Assembly: GCA_948567375.1 (NCBI GenBank)
Contig: OX419761.1
Coordinates: 30,356,243 to 30,420,242 of the forward strand
DNA: 64,000 nt
DNA from: Lunularia cruciata
Taxonomy: Eukaryota; Streptophyta; Marchantiopsida; Lunulariales; Lunulariaceae
Direction of reading: 5' to 3'
Both the position numbers and the translations under genes were made by a program. Position 1 is the first letter of the stretch; every line of letters begins with the position of its first letter. The notes beneath the pieces are model-generated. The model was given only the letters and a program-made list of their open reading frames with translations. It was not told where the DNA came from and did no database searches. Positions 1 to 9,322 of the stretch are shown here, in pieces.

Positions 1-824
1 TTTGTTGATATCAAACTTCTCATGCATGAGATCTCCACTCTGCAGAATTGACCCTTCCTCACAATGTCACTCAAAGCTCCCAACCAGTATGTGACAGTCC
101 TCTGAAATTTGGCGCACTTGATCACAACTCTAGGGTGTCCCTCCTTGCAAAATTTCAAATTTTTTCATTGAGGCATTTGGCCTAGACACCTTTCTATTCA
201 GCACCCATATTTCAGATTTGGTCTGAAACCCACCCCACTCACTTCAAAAACTCATAACTCCTTGCGCAAGAACGATCTCTCTCCAAGTTTTGTGGCAACA
301 GGTAGAATACAATGCAGTAAATTGTTTTGGAATTTTTCAGGACAATTCACTGAAAATTGAAGAAATGGTGGACTCTGTACAATTTTCCAGAGAGCATGCA
401 GTTGCGGGAGCACTTTACCCTATCAACTTTCAAAAATTCTAGACCAGTGCGCATAGTAGCTCTCACAATATTTTTAAGGGTGCTAACTGAAAGATAACCC
501 AAGCTATCATGTGTAGAAATTTCAAGTCCAGATCTCAAACTTGAGATTTTGCCCAAAATCACCTTAATCCCCAAAATCTGCAATCCATCTCACACAATCT
601 CTCTAATTCCTCTCATGTGTACAAGATGTACAAAATCACCTCAAAGATATCATAATGAACTACAAGGTATACAAATGGATCTTGGTTCTCTAACATAAGT
701 TCAGCCCTCTCCTCTCCTAATGTTTTTTCCAAGTGCGCTCTCATAGCCTCCTTCTGCTTAATGTAGAATTGAACGCGGAACATTATCTTGCCTTGTAGAG
801 AGGTCCCGGCAAAGGAACCAAAAA
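1..824 (-). mobile_element. GY1-family leader of a second, tandem copy (partial)
   Basis: This stretch is not 3' flank of the element to its right. It matches 7125-7946, which is the untranslated leader just inside the 5' LTR of the minus-strand GY1 element, including the stretch near 20 that reappears at 7140. The LTR at 825-1516 is therefore also the 5' LTR of another minus-strand GY1 copy that continues off the left edge. Two short leader reading frames (347-583 and 613-846) recur in the other copy at 7469-7705 and 7735-7968. They are described but not called as genes, since their initial residues come from non-ATG codons or lie in the LTR. Confidence 0.8.
803..820 (-). other. Primer-binding site of the leftmost GY1 copy
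   Basis: Read on the minus strand, four bases after the LTR end, the sequence TGGTTCCTTTGCCGGGACC begins. It differs by one base from the complement of the 3' end of plant tRNA-Glu (TGGTTCCGTTGCCGGGA). Its presence left of LTR 825-1516 shows that this LTR serves as a 5' LTR for sequence to the left. Confidence 0.7.
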
Positions 825-1516
825 TGTGAGCCGGCTTGTCTCTCACTCAGGATGAACCTCTGATTGCTATTATGGTAGCGCACCATGGACTAAGAAGGCA
901 AGGAACCCCAACTCCATCATACTCCTCCAAGGCTAACACTCCAAGACTCAAGACATTGCTCACTAGAGAACTCAATGAGAGAGATATAGTTGCAAATGAA
1001 AGGATGATGAGTACCTCCTCACCCCTTGTTTATATACTTGTGAAATAGTTACGTACCAAAGTTACTAATTACCGTAGTAACTCAAGTTACTAAACTAAAA
1101 GTCAAGTAAAGTCAAAAAGTAGAAAGGAATATCCATTCACATGGGCATATTCCCCTAAGCATGTGGTCTTATCTTGACCCAACCACTAAGTCAAGGATTC
1201 GTTCACATGGGCTATCCTTGGACTAAAGAAGAATCCAAAACAAAAAGGCTTGCGGGCCCAAGAGTTCTCAACTCTTTCCTCAAAGCCAAACACCTAGGAA
1301 TAATACCAAGTCAACACACTAAAGTCCAAAATAGTGATGCTCATCTTTTCTACTTCCTCTAAAGTAAGGTCCTCTCTATCTTTGCTATGACTAACTTTAG
1401 CTAACCATGAATAATATAGAACCATCCTTTATCTCTATATAAATAATATCTCTTAAGTACTTGTAATACCAAGCTAAATATCACAATACCACACACATGC
1501 ACAAATAGGTGTTACA
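825..1516 (-). repeat. GY1 LTR 1 (shared LTR of two tandem GY1 copies)
   Basis: 692 bp, begins TGTGAGCCGG and ends GGTGTTACA on the + strand, so on the coding strand it runs TGTAACACC...GGCTCACA. A PPT abuts it on the right and a PBS on the left, so it is 3' LTR for the element at 825-8638 and 5' LTR for the copy off the left edge. A TATA box (TATATAAACA, minus, 1036-1027) lies about 480 bp from the coding-strand start. It has the same length as LTR 7947-8638 and aligns along its whole length. Confidence 0.92.
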
Positions 1517-1527
1517 TTTACCCCCGG
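1517..1527 (-). other. Polypurine tract of GY1 (minus copy)
   Basis: Coding-strand sequence CCGGGGGTAAA directly precedes the LTR start TGTAACACC. The same tract abuts the 3' LTR of the plus-strand copy at 56443-56453. Confidence 0.85.
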
Positions 1528-1564
1528 ACTAAGTTTTCACTTCATCCTCAAAGTGAAGGTCTCT

Positions 1565-2199
1565 TTACCTTCTATGGTACATCTTCAACTTATCATGGTT
1601 AATCCTATCAAAGTGTCTTTCTCCCAACTCCTTGAGATCATAGGTGTAATTGCCCCACACCTTCTCCACTATGAAAGGTCCAAAGTACTTAGGCAAAAGC
1701 TTCTTTTGCACCCTCTTGAATCGAATGGAATCAAACAACAATACCCAATCACCTTCCTTGAAAGTCTCCACCTTCTTCTTGCCTTGCCTCTTGTCATAGC
1801 TCTCGTTTTGTTTCCTTTGGGCTTGGTCTACTCAAACCATAGCAATTGCTCTTGCTTCTTCCAACTCCATGAGTTGTTCCTTCCTTGACTTCTTTGCATC
1901 ACCTCCTTGTGCTTTCTTCAATCTCCTATGAATGCTTTGGAAGGTAGGAAGATCAAAGTGAATAGGTAAGGTAGACTCAATACCATATACCAATTGAAAT
2001 GGAGAATATCTGGTGGAGGTTTTCATGGTTGTCCTATACTCCAACAAAATTGCATGAATCCTCTTGTCCCAATGATGTTTAACCCCCTCCATTTCTGCAT
2101 CTTTGGCCAACATCATGCACAAGGTCTGATTGGTTCTCTCTGCCAAGCCATTGGAATTTGGCTTATAGGATGTAGTTACTCTATGTGTGATAGAGAAAT
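1565..2199 (-). pseudogene. GY1 integrase, C-terminal half
   Basis: Continues the integrase of 2201-3811. A TGA at the 2201 end and a further stop near 1830 separate the pieces. The first piece holds the catalytic Glu in the motif NGLAERTNQ followed by the YRTT...PFQLVYG block usual for gypsy integrases. The second (1565-1771) is the C-terminal module with the GPF motif (YFGPFIVEKV) and ends in KLKMYHRR just before the PPT. There is no chromodomain. Integrase joins the cDNA ends to host DNA in the nucleus. This copy could not do so without repair of the stops. Confidence 0.85.
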
Positions 2200-2200
2200 G

Positions 2201-3811
2201 TCATAGCATGGCTGTAGTGATGCTTCTTGTAAACTGTCCTCCTCTATCAGAAACCAACTCCAAAGGGCATCGAAACCTAGTGATAATGCGTTCATAAAGA
2301 AATCTACCCACTTCATCTTCATTCTTGTCCCTCAAAGGTCTAGCCTCAACCCACTTGGTAAGGTTATCAGTAACTACCACAATGTACCGATTGTTCCTTG
2401 GGGTTCTGTTGAGAGGACTTACAAAATCAATTTCCCACTTCTCAAAAGGTCCTAGCAATGGAATTGATCTAAGTGGTGGAGTGGATGTAGACTTTCTAGT
2501 AAAAGCTTGAGAAACATGACAAGTTTTGCAATAATCAAGACAATCCTTGAAAATCCCTCTCCAATGGTAACCTACATCTAGAATCTTGAAAGCAGTCACC
2601 TTTCCTGCAAAGTGTCCTCCACATACTAAACCTTCATGAAACTCTTTTATGAGTAGGATAGACTCTTCCTTACCCACTACTCTTTGAAGTAGACCATCTG
2701 CTCCTTGGTGAAAAAGAATATCCTCCACCATTGTGTAAGGTCTAGATCTTGCTGCAAGGGCCTTTCTCTCCCTAGCATGCATCCCTTCTGGATAGTTACC
2801 TCTTGTCACAAAATCTACAATCTCCTTGTACTCCATTAGAACCTCTTGAGTGACTAAGATTGCCATGAGCTCCTCATCCAGGAAGGAATCATCCACTGGC
2901 TCATCTCCATCATGATCATAGGCTCTAAATAACAAATCAGCATTTGCATGTTTCTTTCTTGGCCTATCCTCAATGGTGTAGTCATACTCAGACAAGAGTA
3001 TCATCCACCTTGCTAGTCTCCCTTCAACATAAGGCTTGTTGAAGATGTACTTCAAAGCCTTGTGATCCGTGACAATGGTGGCTTTCCCTCCAATCAAGTA
3101 GTGTCTAAACTTCTTGAGACCAAAGATCACTGCCAACCCTTCTCTCTCCGTGACAGAGTAGTTCTTCTTTGCTGAAACCATTTGCCTACTAGCATAAGCT
3201 ATTGGATGATCATGCCCATCTTGGTCTAATTGACTAAGAGTGCATCCTATAGCTACATTAGAAGCATCAGTGTAGAGGATGAAAGGCTTACTCCAATCAG
3301 GTTTAGCAAGAATTGGAGCTACAACAAGGGATTGCTTGAGCTCCTCAAAAGCTTTGAGAGCCTCCTTGTCTCCCAAAATCACCATGTAATCTACACCCTT
3401 CTTCATGTAGATGGTCAATGCATAAGCCTTGTTGGAAAATGAGAAGATGAACCTCCTATAGTATCCAACCATCCCCAAGAATTGGCGTAACTTTGTCAAG
3501 CTTGAAGGGAATGGAAGGTCTGAGATTTTCCTCACCTTCTCAAGATCAACTGCTATTCCATCCTTGGAGATGATGTGCCCTAAAAGTAGAACTTCTTCAC
3601 ATCCAAAAATGTACTTCCTTGGGTTGAGTGATGCACTTGCCTCATCCAAGCATTGCAAGACTTTGATTAGGTGTTCAAAGTTCTCCTCCTTGCTCCCATA
3701 GACACAAAAGTCATCAATGAAGTCTCTTACAAATTCCCCAATGAAAGGTTTAAATACCTTGTTCATGAACCGTTGGAATGTGGCTAGAGCATTGCAAAGC
3801 CCAAAAGGCAT
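2201..3811 (-). pseudogene. GY1 pol: reverse transcriptase palm, RNase H, integrase N-terminal half
   Basis: A 536-residue open stretch. In order: RT palm from MPFGLCN, with active-site FIDD (in FIDDFCVYG), and GHIISKDG; the connection; RNase H with Asp in ILYTDASNVAIG, Glu in TEREGLAVIF and Asp in VTDHKALKYIF; an integrase zinc-binding region (H...H in EFHEGLVCGGH, then CKTC); and the first two catalytic Asp of integrase (WEIDFVSPLN, VSDRGGQFT). It is one frame with the upstream RT part, separated from it only by a TAA in place of a Tyr codon near 3815. The plus-strand copy at 48660-50377 covers the same protein with more lesions. The apparent start is internal to RT, so this is not a separate protein. 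Confidence 0.92.
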
Positions 3812-3823
3812 GACCTTGAAAGT

Positions 3824-4764
3824 TTAAGTTCCCCAAGGTGTGGTGAACGTGGTGAGTTGTTGATGCTCTGGTGCAATCTTGATTTGGTTATATCCATTAT
3901 AACCGTCTCCAAAACTATACCTCTCAGGACCTACAACCTCCTCCAAGATCTCATCAATGAATGGCAATGGGTAGTAGTCCTTCTTGGTAATAGCATTGAG
4001 CTTCTTGTAATCTACACATACCAAAGCTTGCCATTCTTTTTCTTCACAATGACAATTTGAGACACCCATTCTGAATTCTCCACCTCAAAGATAAATCTGG
4101 CCTCCTTGAGCTTATCAATCTCCTCCTTCACAACCAAAGATATTGGTGGGCTAATGCAACGTTGCTTTTGGCGGATTGGTCTTGCATGTGACTCCACTTC
4201 TATCTTGTGCTCCTCCAAGGTGACTTCTTTCAAATCCATGTAACTAAAAGCAAACACATGGATGAACTTGTGGAAAATCTCCTCAAATCTCACCTTCTCC
4301 TCCTTGGTAACATTTGGGCCATACTTGAGGGTAGATAACCTTCTCTCTACCTCCTCAAGTGTCAATGGTGATTTATCTGGGTCCTTCAAAACCTCTGGCT
4401 TAGGTGCAAAATCCATAGCACACAAGGGATACACATCTGAATCAGATTTATATTCATCCTCCTCCATGGAAGTCTCCTCTTCCATGCTTGTGTCCACTCC
4501 TGAAGCTCCTTCTTCAGAATCTGATTCCCAATAATCAGAAGATGGTGTATCTGAATGTGAAGTGTTGGAAGTGTTAGTCATAGGAATTGTGACTCTATGG
4601 TTTGATGGCCTAATCCTCAAGTACCCTTTGTGCCATCGATCAGTTGTGCGTGCTGCTTTCAACCATGGCCTCCCAAGAAATAAGTCATAGTTTGAATCTT
4701 TCAAGACTTGGAAAGTCATGAGATTTTGAACTCTCATAACTGAAATTACCACTTTATCCATCAT
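3824..4764 (-). pseudogene. GY1 pol: protease tail, linker and RT fingers
   Basis: Two overlapping frames. 4764-4012 begins right after the protease core with DLFLGRPWLKAA, runs through an acidic linker rich in Ser/Glu and reaches the RT fingers at IVIVKKKNGKL. There a one-base deletion near 4030 (compared with the plus copy near 48455) shifts the frame, and 4069-3824 continues with VDYKKLNAITKKDYYPLPF and YSFGDGYNGYNQIKIA. The ancestral reading frame is otherwise intact, so this copy was recently one polyprotein. Confidence 0.85.
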
Positions 4765-4773
4765 CCCTATTGG

Positions 4774-6390
4774 TCAAACTTGTTGCTTGTTTGCCATGCT
4801 CACCACAAATGTTGAAGGTCTTGAGAGTTTCATACCCAACTTCTTCATTAACCTTTCTGACATGGCATTTATTGCTGATCCTCTATCAACCAATGCATCC
4901 TTGATGTTGTGACCATTCACTCTCACATCGGTCTTGGAGTCATATTCACAAGCCTCCCATGGTGTTGGTTTGGTATCCACCACCCCCATTGATATTGGAG
5001 CTTTTGCCTTCTTCTTCTTCTTGCTCCTTGTAGAACTCAAACCACCTCTAAGCTCCTTTCTCAAGGTAGGGTTCGGAGCAATCAATTGGCCCATTGTGAT
5101 GTTAGCCTTGTGACTACCAACATCCTCCAACACATTGTAGTTCCATTGTTGCTTTGAGATCAAGGACCCCTCTATCCCCAACTTCTTCCTTGGAGTCTTT
5201 GTTGTTGATGGTGTTGAGGTGCAAGTGCTCCTAGTAGACATAGGAGTATCTTTGCTTGGAGTAAATCCTTGAGAAGAGTGAACATCCTTTGCAAAATGAG
5301 CTCTCTTCTTCTCTTGTGCCAAAAGCTCCAAATTAAGACCCTTGGAGTTTGAGCACTCTCCCTTCTCATACTTGCTCTCAATCACATCTATGGATGCTAT
5401 CCCCTTATCTTTGTTTGGATTAGGAGCCACTTGGGTTTCACTACCTCCCTCTTTCCCTCTATTGGCTCCCTCATAACCCCTTCCTCCATGGTAAGTAGAA
5501 TTTGGGCAATTCCTTTGGATATGGCCTCTTCCTTCACAACCAAAACAATTTCTATCATTGAAATTGTTGGTTGGTTGGCCTCCTCTATATGGATAGTTTC
5601 CATAACTCCTAGGCCCTCTCCTCACATTCTGATCCACCTCTCTCTTCTCCCATAGTTGCACCACATTGATCTTGAGATCCGCAAGTTGTTTTGTGATGGT
5701 TTGAAGTGGATCCTTTGGTGGAGGTGCAAGAATTGGAGCAACTACTACTTGTGGTGCAACCCTTGCCACCAAAGTATCAGAAGTTCCACCATACTTGTAG
5801 CCTTGAGGAGGATGCACAACCTCCTTCACCACCAAATCACTCTCATCCCCTTCCAAACTCTCCTCCATATGAATTGCAATCTTGATAGCTTCAACCTTGG
5901 AAGAAGGTTTCTCATATCTCACCTTGCTTCTAATTTGTGGTCTCAATCCTTCCACAAAATTCTTGGTGAGCATGGCTCCTATGTAAATCATAGTAGTCTC
6001 CACATCATCTCCACCCTTCCTCAACACTATGTGAAATCTGGACTCTAACTTTTCCACTTGTTCCACATAGACTCTCACTTTCTCTCCATCTCCTTGCTTG
6101 AGAAATGTTACCTCACTCATTAATCTCTCATAACTCTCATCAGGAAGAAAGTTCTCAATGAGTGTTGAAGTCAAAGTCTCCCAAGACTCCTCTTCCCCAT
6201 CTCTCCTCTCTCTCTTTTGGTATTCTGACTCATACCATGTAAGTGTTGCATCCTCAAAGAAATCTGGTAATAATGAGGCCCACTCATTCTTCCTCCTCTC
6301 ATTGTTTCTTATGCAAGCTCTCTTGAAGTATCTCACAAAGGCCTCCACATCTTCTCCATCCTTGCCAAAGAAAACCGGAAGTTTCCTCAT
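4774..6390 (-). CDS. GY1 gag with start of protease
   Basis: 538 residues. The capsid-like region (about residues 1-190) includes MRKLPVFFGKDGEDVEAF and a run ending in NFVEGLRPQIRSKV, typical of plant gypsy gag. A linker follows with a CCHC zinc knuckle CFGCEGRGHIQRNC near residue 285, then a Lys/Ser/Thr-rich spacer. The C-terminus holds the protease active-site segment ALVDRGSAINAMS. A canonical aspartic protease has D-[ST]-G or, in this group, DGGS; the Arg here replaces Gly, while the plus copy keeps DGGS. The frame ends in TGA (4774-4776), and the downstream sequence continues the protease in the same frame. The same TGA is in the plus copy (47723-47725). The start ATG at 6390 is the first in frame. 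Confidence 0.85.
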   Translation of the reverse strand: MRKLPVFFGKDGEDVEAFVRYFKRACIRNNERRKNEWASLLPDFFEDATLTWYESEYQKRERRDGEEESWETLTSTLIENFLPDESYERLMSEVTFLKQGDGEKVRVYVEQVEKLESRFHIVLRKGGDDVETTMIYIGAMLTKNFVEGLRPQIRSKVRYEKPSSKVEAIKIAIHMEESLEGDESDLVVKEVVHPPQGYKYGGTSDTLVARVAPQVVVAPILAPPPKDPLQTITKQLADLKINVVQLWEKREVDQNVRRGPRSYGNYPYRGGQPTNNFNDRNCFGCEGRGHIQRNCPNSTYHGGRGYEGANRGKEGGSETQVAPNPNKDKGIASIDVIESKYEKGECSNSKGLNLELLAQEKKRAHFAKDVHSSQGFTPSKDTPMSTRSTCTSTPSTTKTPRKKLGIEGSLISKQQWNYNVLEDVGSHKANITMGQLIAPNPTLRKELRGGLSSTRSKKKKKAKAPISMGVVDTKPTPWEACEYDSKTDVRVNGHNIKDALVDRGSAINAMSERLMKKLGMKLSRPSTFVVSMANKQQV

Positions 6391-6613
6391 CTTAATCCCT
6401 CACTATCTTTCTTTTTTCTTAAATTTTTTTTTCTCTCACTATATTACTAATAGAGTATATACATGACTAACACCATATGAGAATAATCCACTCTAAGGAA
6501 CACAAAAGGTTCAGGTTGCTCCAAGATTTCTATAGCAACATCAAATCCTAGAGTGCATATTAATCTAACTCTCATGGATAGTTTATCCATGAGTTGAAAG
6601 ATTATCTCCATCA
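6391..6613. other. Spacer between GY1 extra frame and gag
   Basis: AT-rich and T-rich on the + strand, with several stops in all frames. No motif recognised. It is likely the 5' untranslated or intergenic part before gag. Confidence 0.5.
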
Positions 6614-7063
6614 CTAATCTTGAGAACTAGCTGATGAAGGTGGTAGTATTTCTGTAGCTATACTAAAACTCTCTCCAAGATCCTTCACCAAAGTCTCCAA
6701 AAGTGCTTTTACTCCACTACACTCATGTCCTTTTGGAAGTCCTTCCACTTCACAAACCTCACACAACTCCTTGGTCTTAGATCTTCTCCCTCCCAATCTT
6801 GGTGAAGAAGGTTCAACATGCAAACCCAAGTCAAGTAAGCCTCTCCTTTCCCTCAATCCTTTTCTCTCAAAGGTCAATGGATATGAACTTGCCTTATGTC
6901 CCTTCTCTCTACATAGAAAGCACTTAGACTCACTCTTTCCTCCAAATGGTGTAGGTTTTTGGATCCTCTCAACACTCTCTTCAAATTCTATTCTAAATTC
7001 TCTTTTCCTCAAATCCACCCCTTCAATCACCTCAAACCCTTGGGGAACCTTGCATAATCTCAA
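6614..7063 (-). CDS. GY1 extra reading frame upstream of gag, zinc-knuckle-like
   Basis: 149 residues, lying between the leader and gag. Contains CFLCREKGHKASSYP, a CCHC knuckle (C-x2-C-x4-H) whose last Cys is Tyr here. The plus copy near 45850-45900 has the Cys, though in broken frames. A second Cys/His cluster, CEVCEVEGLPKGHEC, follows. The rest is charged. Function unknown. Ogre/Tat elements carry an extra frame before gag, and this may be the equivalent, but I cannot show homology by eye. Another reading is that it is a detached N-terminal gag segment. Confidence 0.6.
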   Translation of the reverse strand: MRLCKVPQGFEVIEGVDLRKREFRIEFEESVERIQKPTPFGGKSESKCFLCREKGHKASSYPLTFERKGLRERRGLLDLGLHVEPSSPRLGGRRSKTKELCEVCEVEGLPKGHECSGVKALLETLVKDLGESFSIATEILPPSSASSQD

Positions 7064-7946
7064 TTTCCACTCTTGATGACCCTTGATGTTCCCAAAATGA
7101 ATCTAAACACTCAAACATGTTTTTTGTTGCTCTCAAACTCCTCATGCATGAGATCTCCACTCTGCAGAATTGACCCTTCCTCACAATGTCACTCAAAGCT
7201 CCCAACCAGTATGTGATAGTCCTCTGAAATTTCGCACACTTGATCACCACTTAAGGGCATCCTGTCCTAAAATATTTCAGATTTTTTCATTGAGGCATTT
7301 GGCCTAGACACCTTTCTATTCAGCACATATATTTCAGATTTGGTCTGAAAACCACCCCCCTCACTTCAAAAACTCATAACTCCCTACACAATAACGATCT
7401 CTCTCTAATTTTTGTGGCAGCAGGTAGGATAAAATGCACTCATATTTCTAGGAAATTTTCAGGAAAACTCACTGAAAATTGAAGAAATGACAGACTCTGT
7501 ATAATTTTCCAAAGAGCATGCAGCTATAGGAGCACTTTACCCTATCAACTTTCAAAAATTCTAGCCCAGTGTGCATAGTAGATCTCACAATAATTTCAAG
7601 TGTGCTGAGTGTAAGATAATCTAAGCTATCATGTGGAGAAATTTCAAGTCCAGATCTCAAACTTGAGATTTTGCCCAAAATCACCTTAATCCCCAAAATC
7701 TGCAATCCACCTCACACAATCTTTCCAATTCCTCTCATGTGTACAAGATGTACAAAATCACCTGAAAGACATCATAATGAACTACAAGGTATACAAATGG
7801 ATCTTGGTTCTCTAACATAAGTTCAGCCCTCTCCTCTCCTAATGTTCTTTCCAAGTGAGCTCTCATAGCCTCCTTCTGTCTAATGTAGAATTGAATGTGT
7901 AACATTATCTTGCCTCCTAGAGAGGTCCCGGTAACAGAACCAAAAA
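7064..7946 (-). other. GY1 leader with PBS
   Basis: Untranslated leader between LTR 2 and the first frame. The PBS is at 7942-7925 on the minus strand (TGGTTCTGTTACCGGGACC, two changes from the tRNA-Glu complement), four bases from the LTR end. About 820 bp of it is repeated at 1-824 with scattered substitutions. Short frames 7469-7705 and 7735-7968 match those at 347-583 and 613-846. No domain recognised in them. Confidence 0.8.
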
Positions 7947-8638
7947 TGTGAGCCGGCCTGTCTCTCACTCAAGATGAACCTTTGATGGCTATTATAGTAG
8001 CGCATCATGGACTAAGAAGGCAAGGAACCCCAACTCCATCATACTCCTTCAAGGCTAACACTCCAAGACTCAAGACATTGCTCACTAGAGAACTCAATGA
8101 GAGAGATATAGTTGCAAATGAAAGGATGATGAGTACCTCCTCACCCCTTGTTTATATACTTGTGAAATAGTTATGTACCAAAGTTACTAATTACCATAGT
8201 AACTCAAGTTACTAAACTAAAAGTCAAGTAAAGTCAAAAAGTAGAAAGGAATATCCATTCACATGGGCATATTCCCCTAAGCATGTGGTCTTATCTTGAC
8301 CCAACCACTAAGTCAAGGATTTGTTCACATGGGCTATCCTTGGACTTAAGAAGAATCCAAAACAAAAAGGCTTGTGGGCCCAAGAGTTCTCAACTCTTTC
8401 CTCAAAGCCAAACACCTAGGAATAATACCAAGTCAACACACTAAAATCTAAAATAGTGGTGCTCATCTTTTCTACTTCCTCTAAAGTAAGGTCCCCTTTA
8501 TCTTAGGTATGACTAACTTTAGCTAACCATGAATAATATAGAACCATCCTTTATCTCTATATAAATAATATCTCTTAAGTACTTGTAATACCAAGCTAAA
8601 TATCACAATACCACACACATGCACAAATGGGTGTTACA
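7947..8638 (-). repeat. GY1 LTR 2 (5' LTR of minus copy)
   Basis: 692 bp, TGTGAGCCGG...GGTGTTACA on the + strand. Same length as LTR 1. It carries the 12-bp stretch AAGCATGTGGTC that LTRs 3, 4 and 6 lack. TATA box TATATAAACA on the minus strand at 8158-8149. Followed by only five bases before the next LTR. Confidence 0.92.
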
Positions 8639-8643
8639 AGTCT

Positions 8644-9322
8644 TGTGAGCCGGCCTGTCTCTCACTCAGGATGAACCTCTGATGGCTATTATGGTAGCGC
8701 ACCATGGACTAAGAAGGCAAGGAACCCCAACTCCATCATACTCCTCCAAGGCTAACACTCCAAGACTCAAGACATTGCTCACTAGAGAACGCAATGAGAG
8801 AGAGATAGTTGCAAATGAAAGGATGATGAGTACCTCCTCACCCCTTGTTTATATACTTGTGAAATAGTTACGTACCAAAGTTACTAATTACCGTAGTAAC
8901 TCAAGTTACTAAACTAAAAGTCAAGTAAAGTCAAAAAGTAGAAAGGAATATCCATTCACATGGGCATATTCCCCTTATCTTGACCCAACCACTAAAGCAA
9001 GGATTCCTTCACATGGGCTATCCTTGGACTAAAGAAAAATCCAAAACAAAAAGGCTTGCGGGCCCAAGAGTTCTCAACTCTTTCCCCAAAGCCAAACACC
9101 TAGGAATAATACCAAGTCAACACACTAAAATCCAAAATAGTGGTGCTCATCTTTTCTACTTCCTCTAAAGTAAGGTCCCATCTATCTTAGCTATGACTAA
9201 CTTTAGCTAACCATGACTAATATAGAACCATCCTTTATCTCTATATAAATAATATCTCTTAAGTACTTGTAATACCAAGCTAAATATCACAATACCACAC
9301 ACATGCACAAATGGGTGTTACA
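8644..9322 (-). repeat. GY1 LTR 3 (solo LTR in GY2 LTR 'A')
   Basis: 679 bp, TGTGAGCCGG to GGTGTTACA. On its right the sequence enters directly into GY2 LTR sequence (compare 21475 onward), so it was inserted in that LTR. Flanks are GTCT (8640-8643) and GTCC (9323-9326), a near-match 4-bp duplication. It belongs to the same sub-group as LTRs 4 and 6 (lacks AAGCATGTGGTC). Only five bases separate it from LTR 2. Confidence 0.88.

Larger units (their letters stand above)
825..8638 (-). mobile_element. GY1 minus-strand Ty3/gypsy retrotransposon, full-length, in tandem array
   Basis: Order on the coding strand is LTR (8638-7947), PBS (tRNA-Glu type), leader, an extra zinc-knuckle reading frame (7063-6614), gag and protease (6390-4774), RT, RNase H and integrase (4764-1565), PPT, LTR (1516-825). 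The PR-RT-RH-IN order and the RT motifs (FGDGYNGYNQ, MPFGLCN, FIDD) are Ty3/gypsy. The RT resembles the plant Tat/Athila side of the family, and the additional frame before gag recalls Ogre-type elements. No chromodomain follows the integrase. Damage is moderate: a few stops and at least one frameshift in pol. Confidence 0.9.

Noticed and set aside
1174..1362. Repeated 62-residue frame inside each GY1 LTR (also 8980-9168, 44685-44873, 57448-57636)
   Set aside because: Antisense to the LTR transcript and kept only because the LTRs are near-identical; no domain.
1553..1888. Plus-strand open frame of 111 residues
   Set aside because: Antisense shadow of the GY1 integrase.
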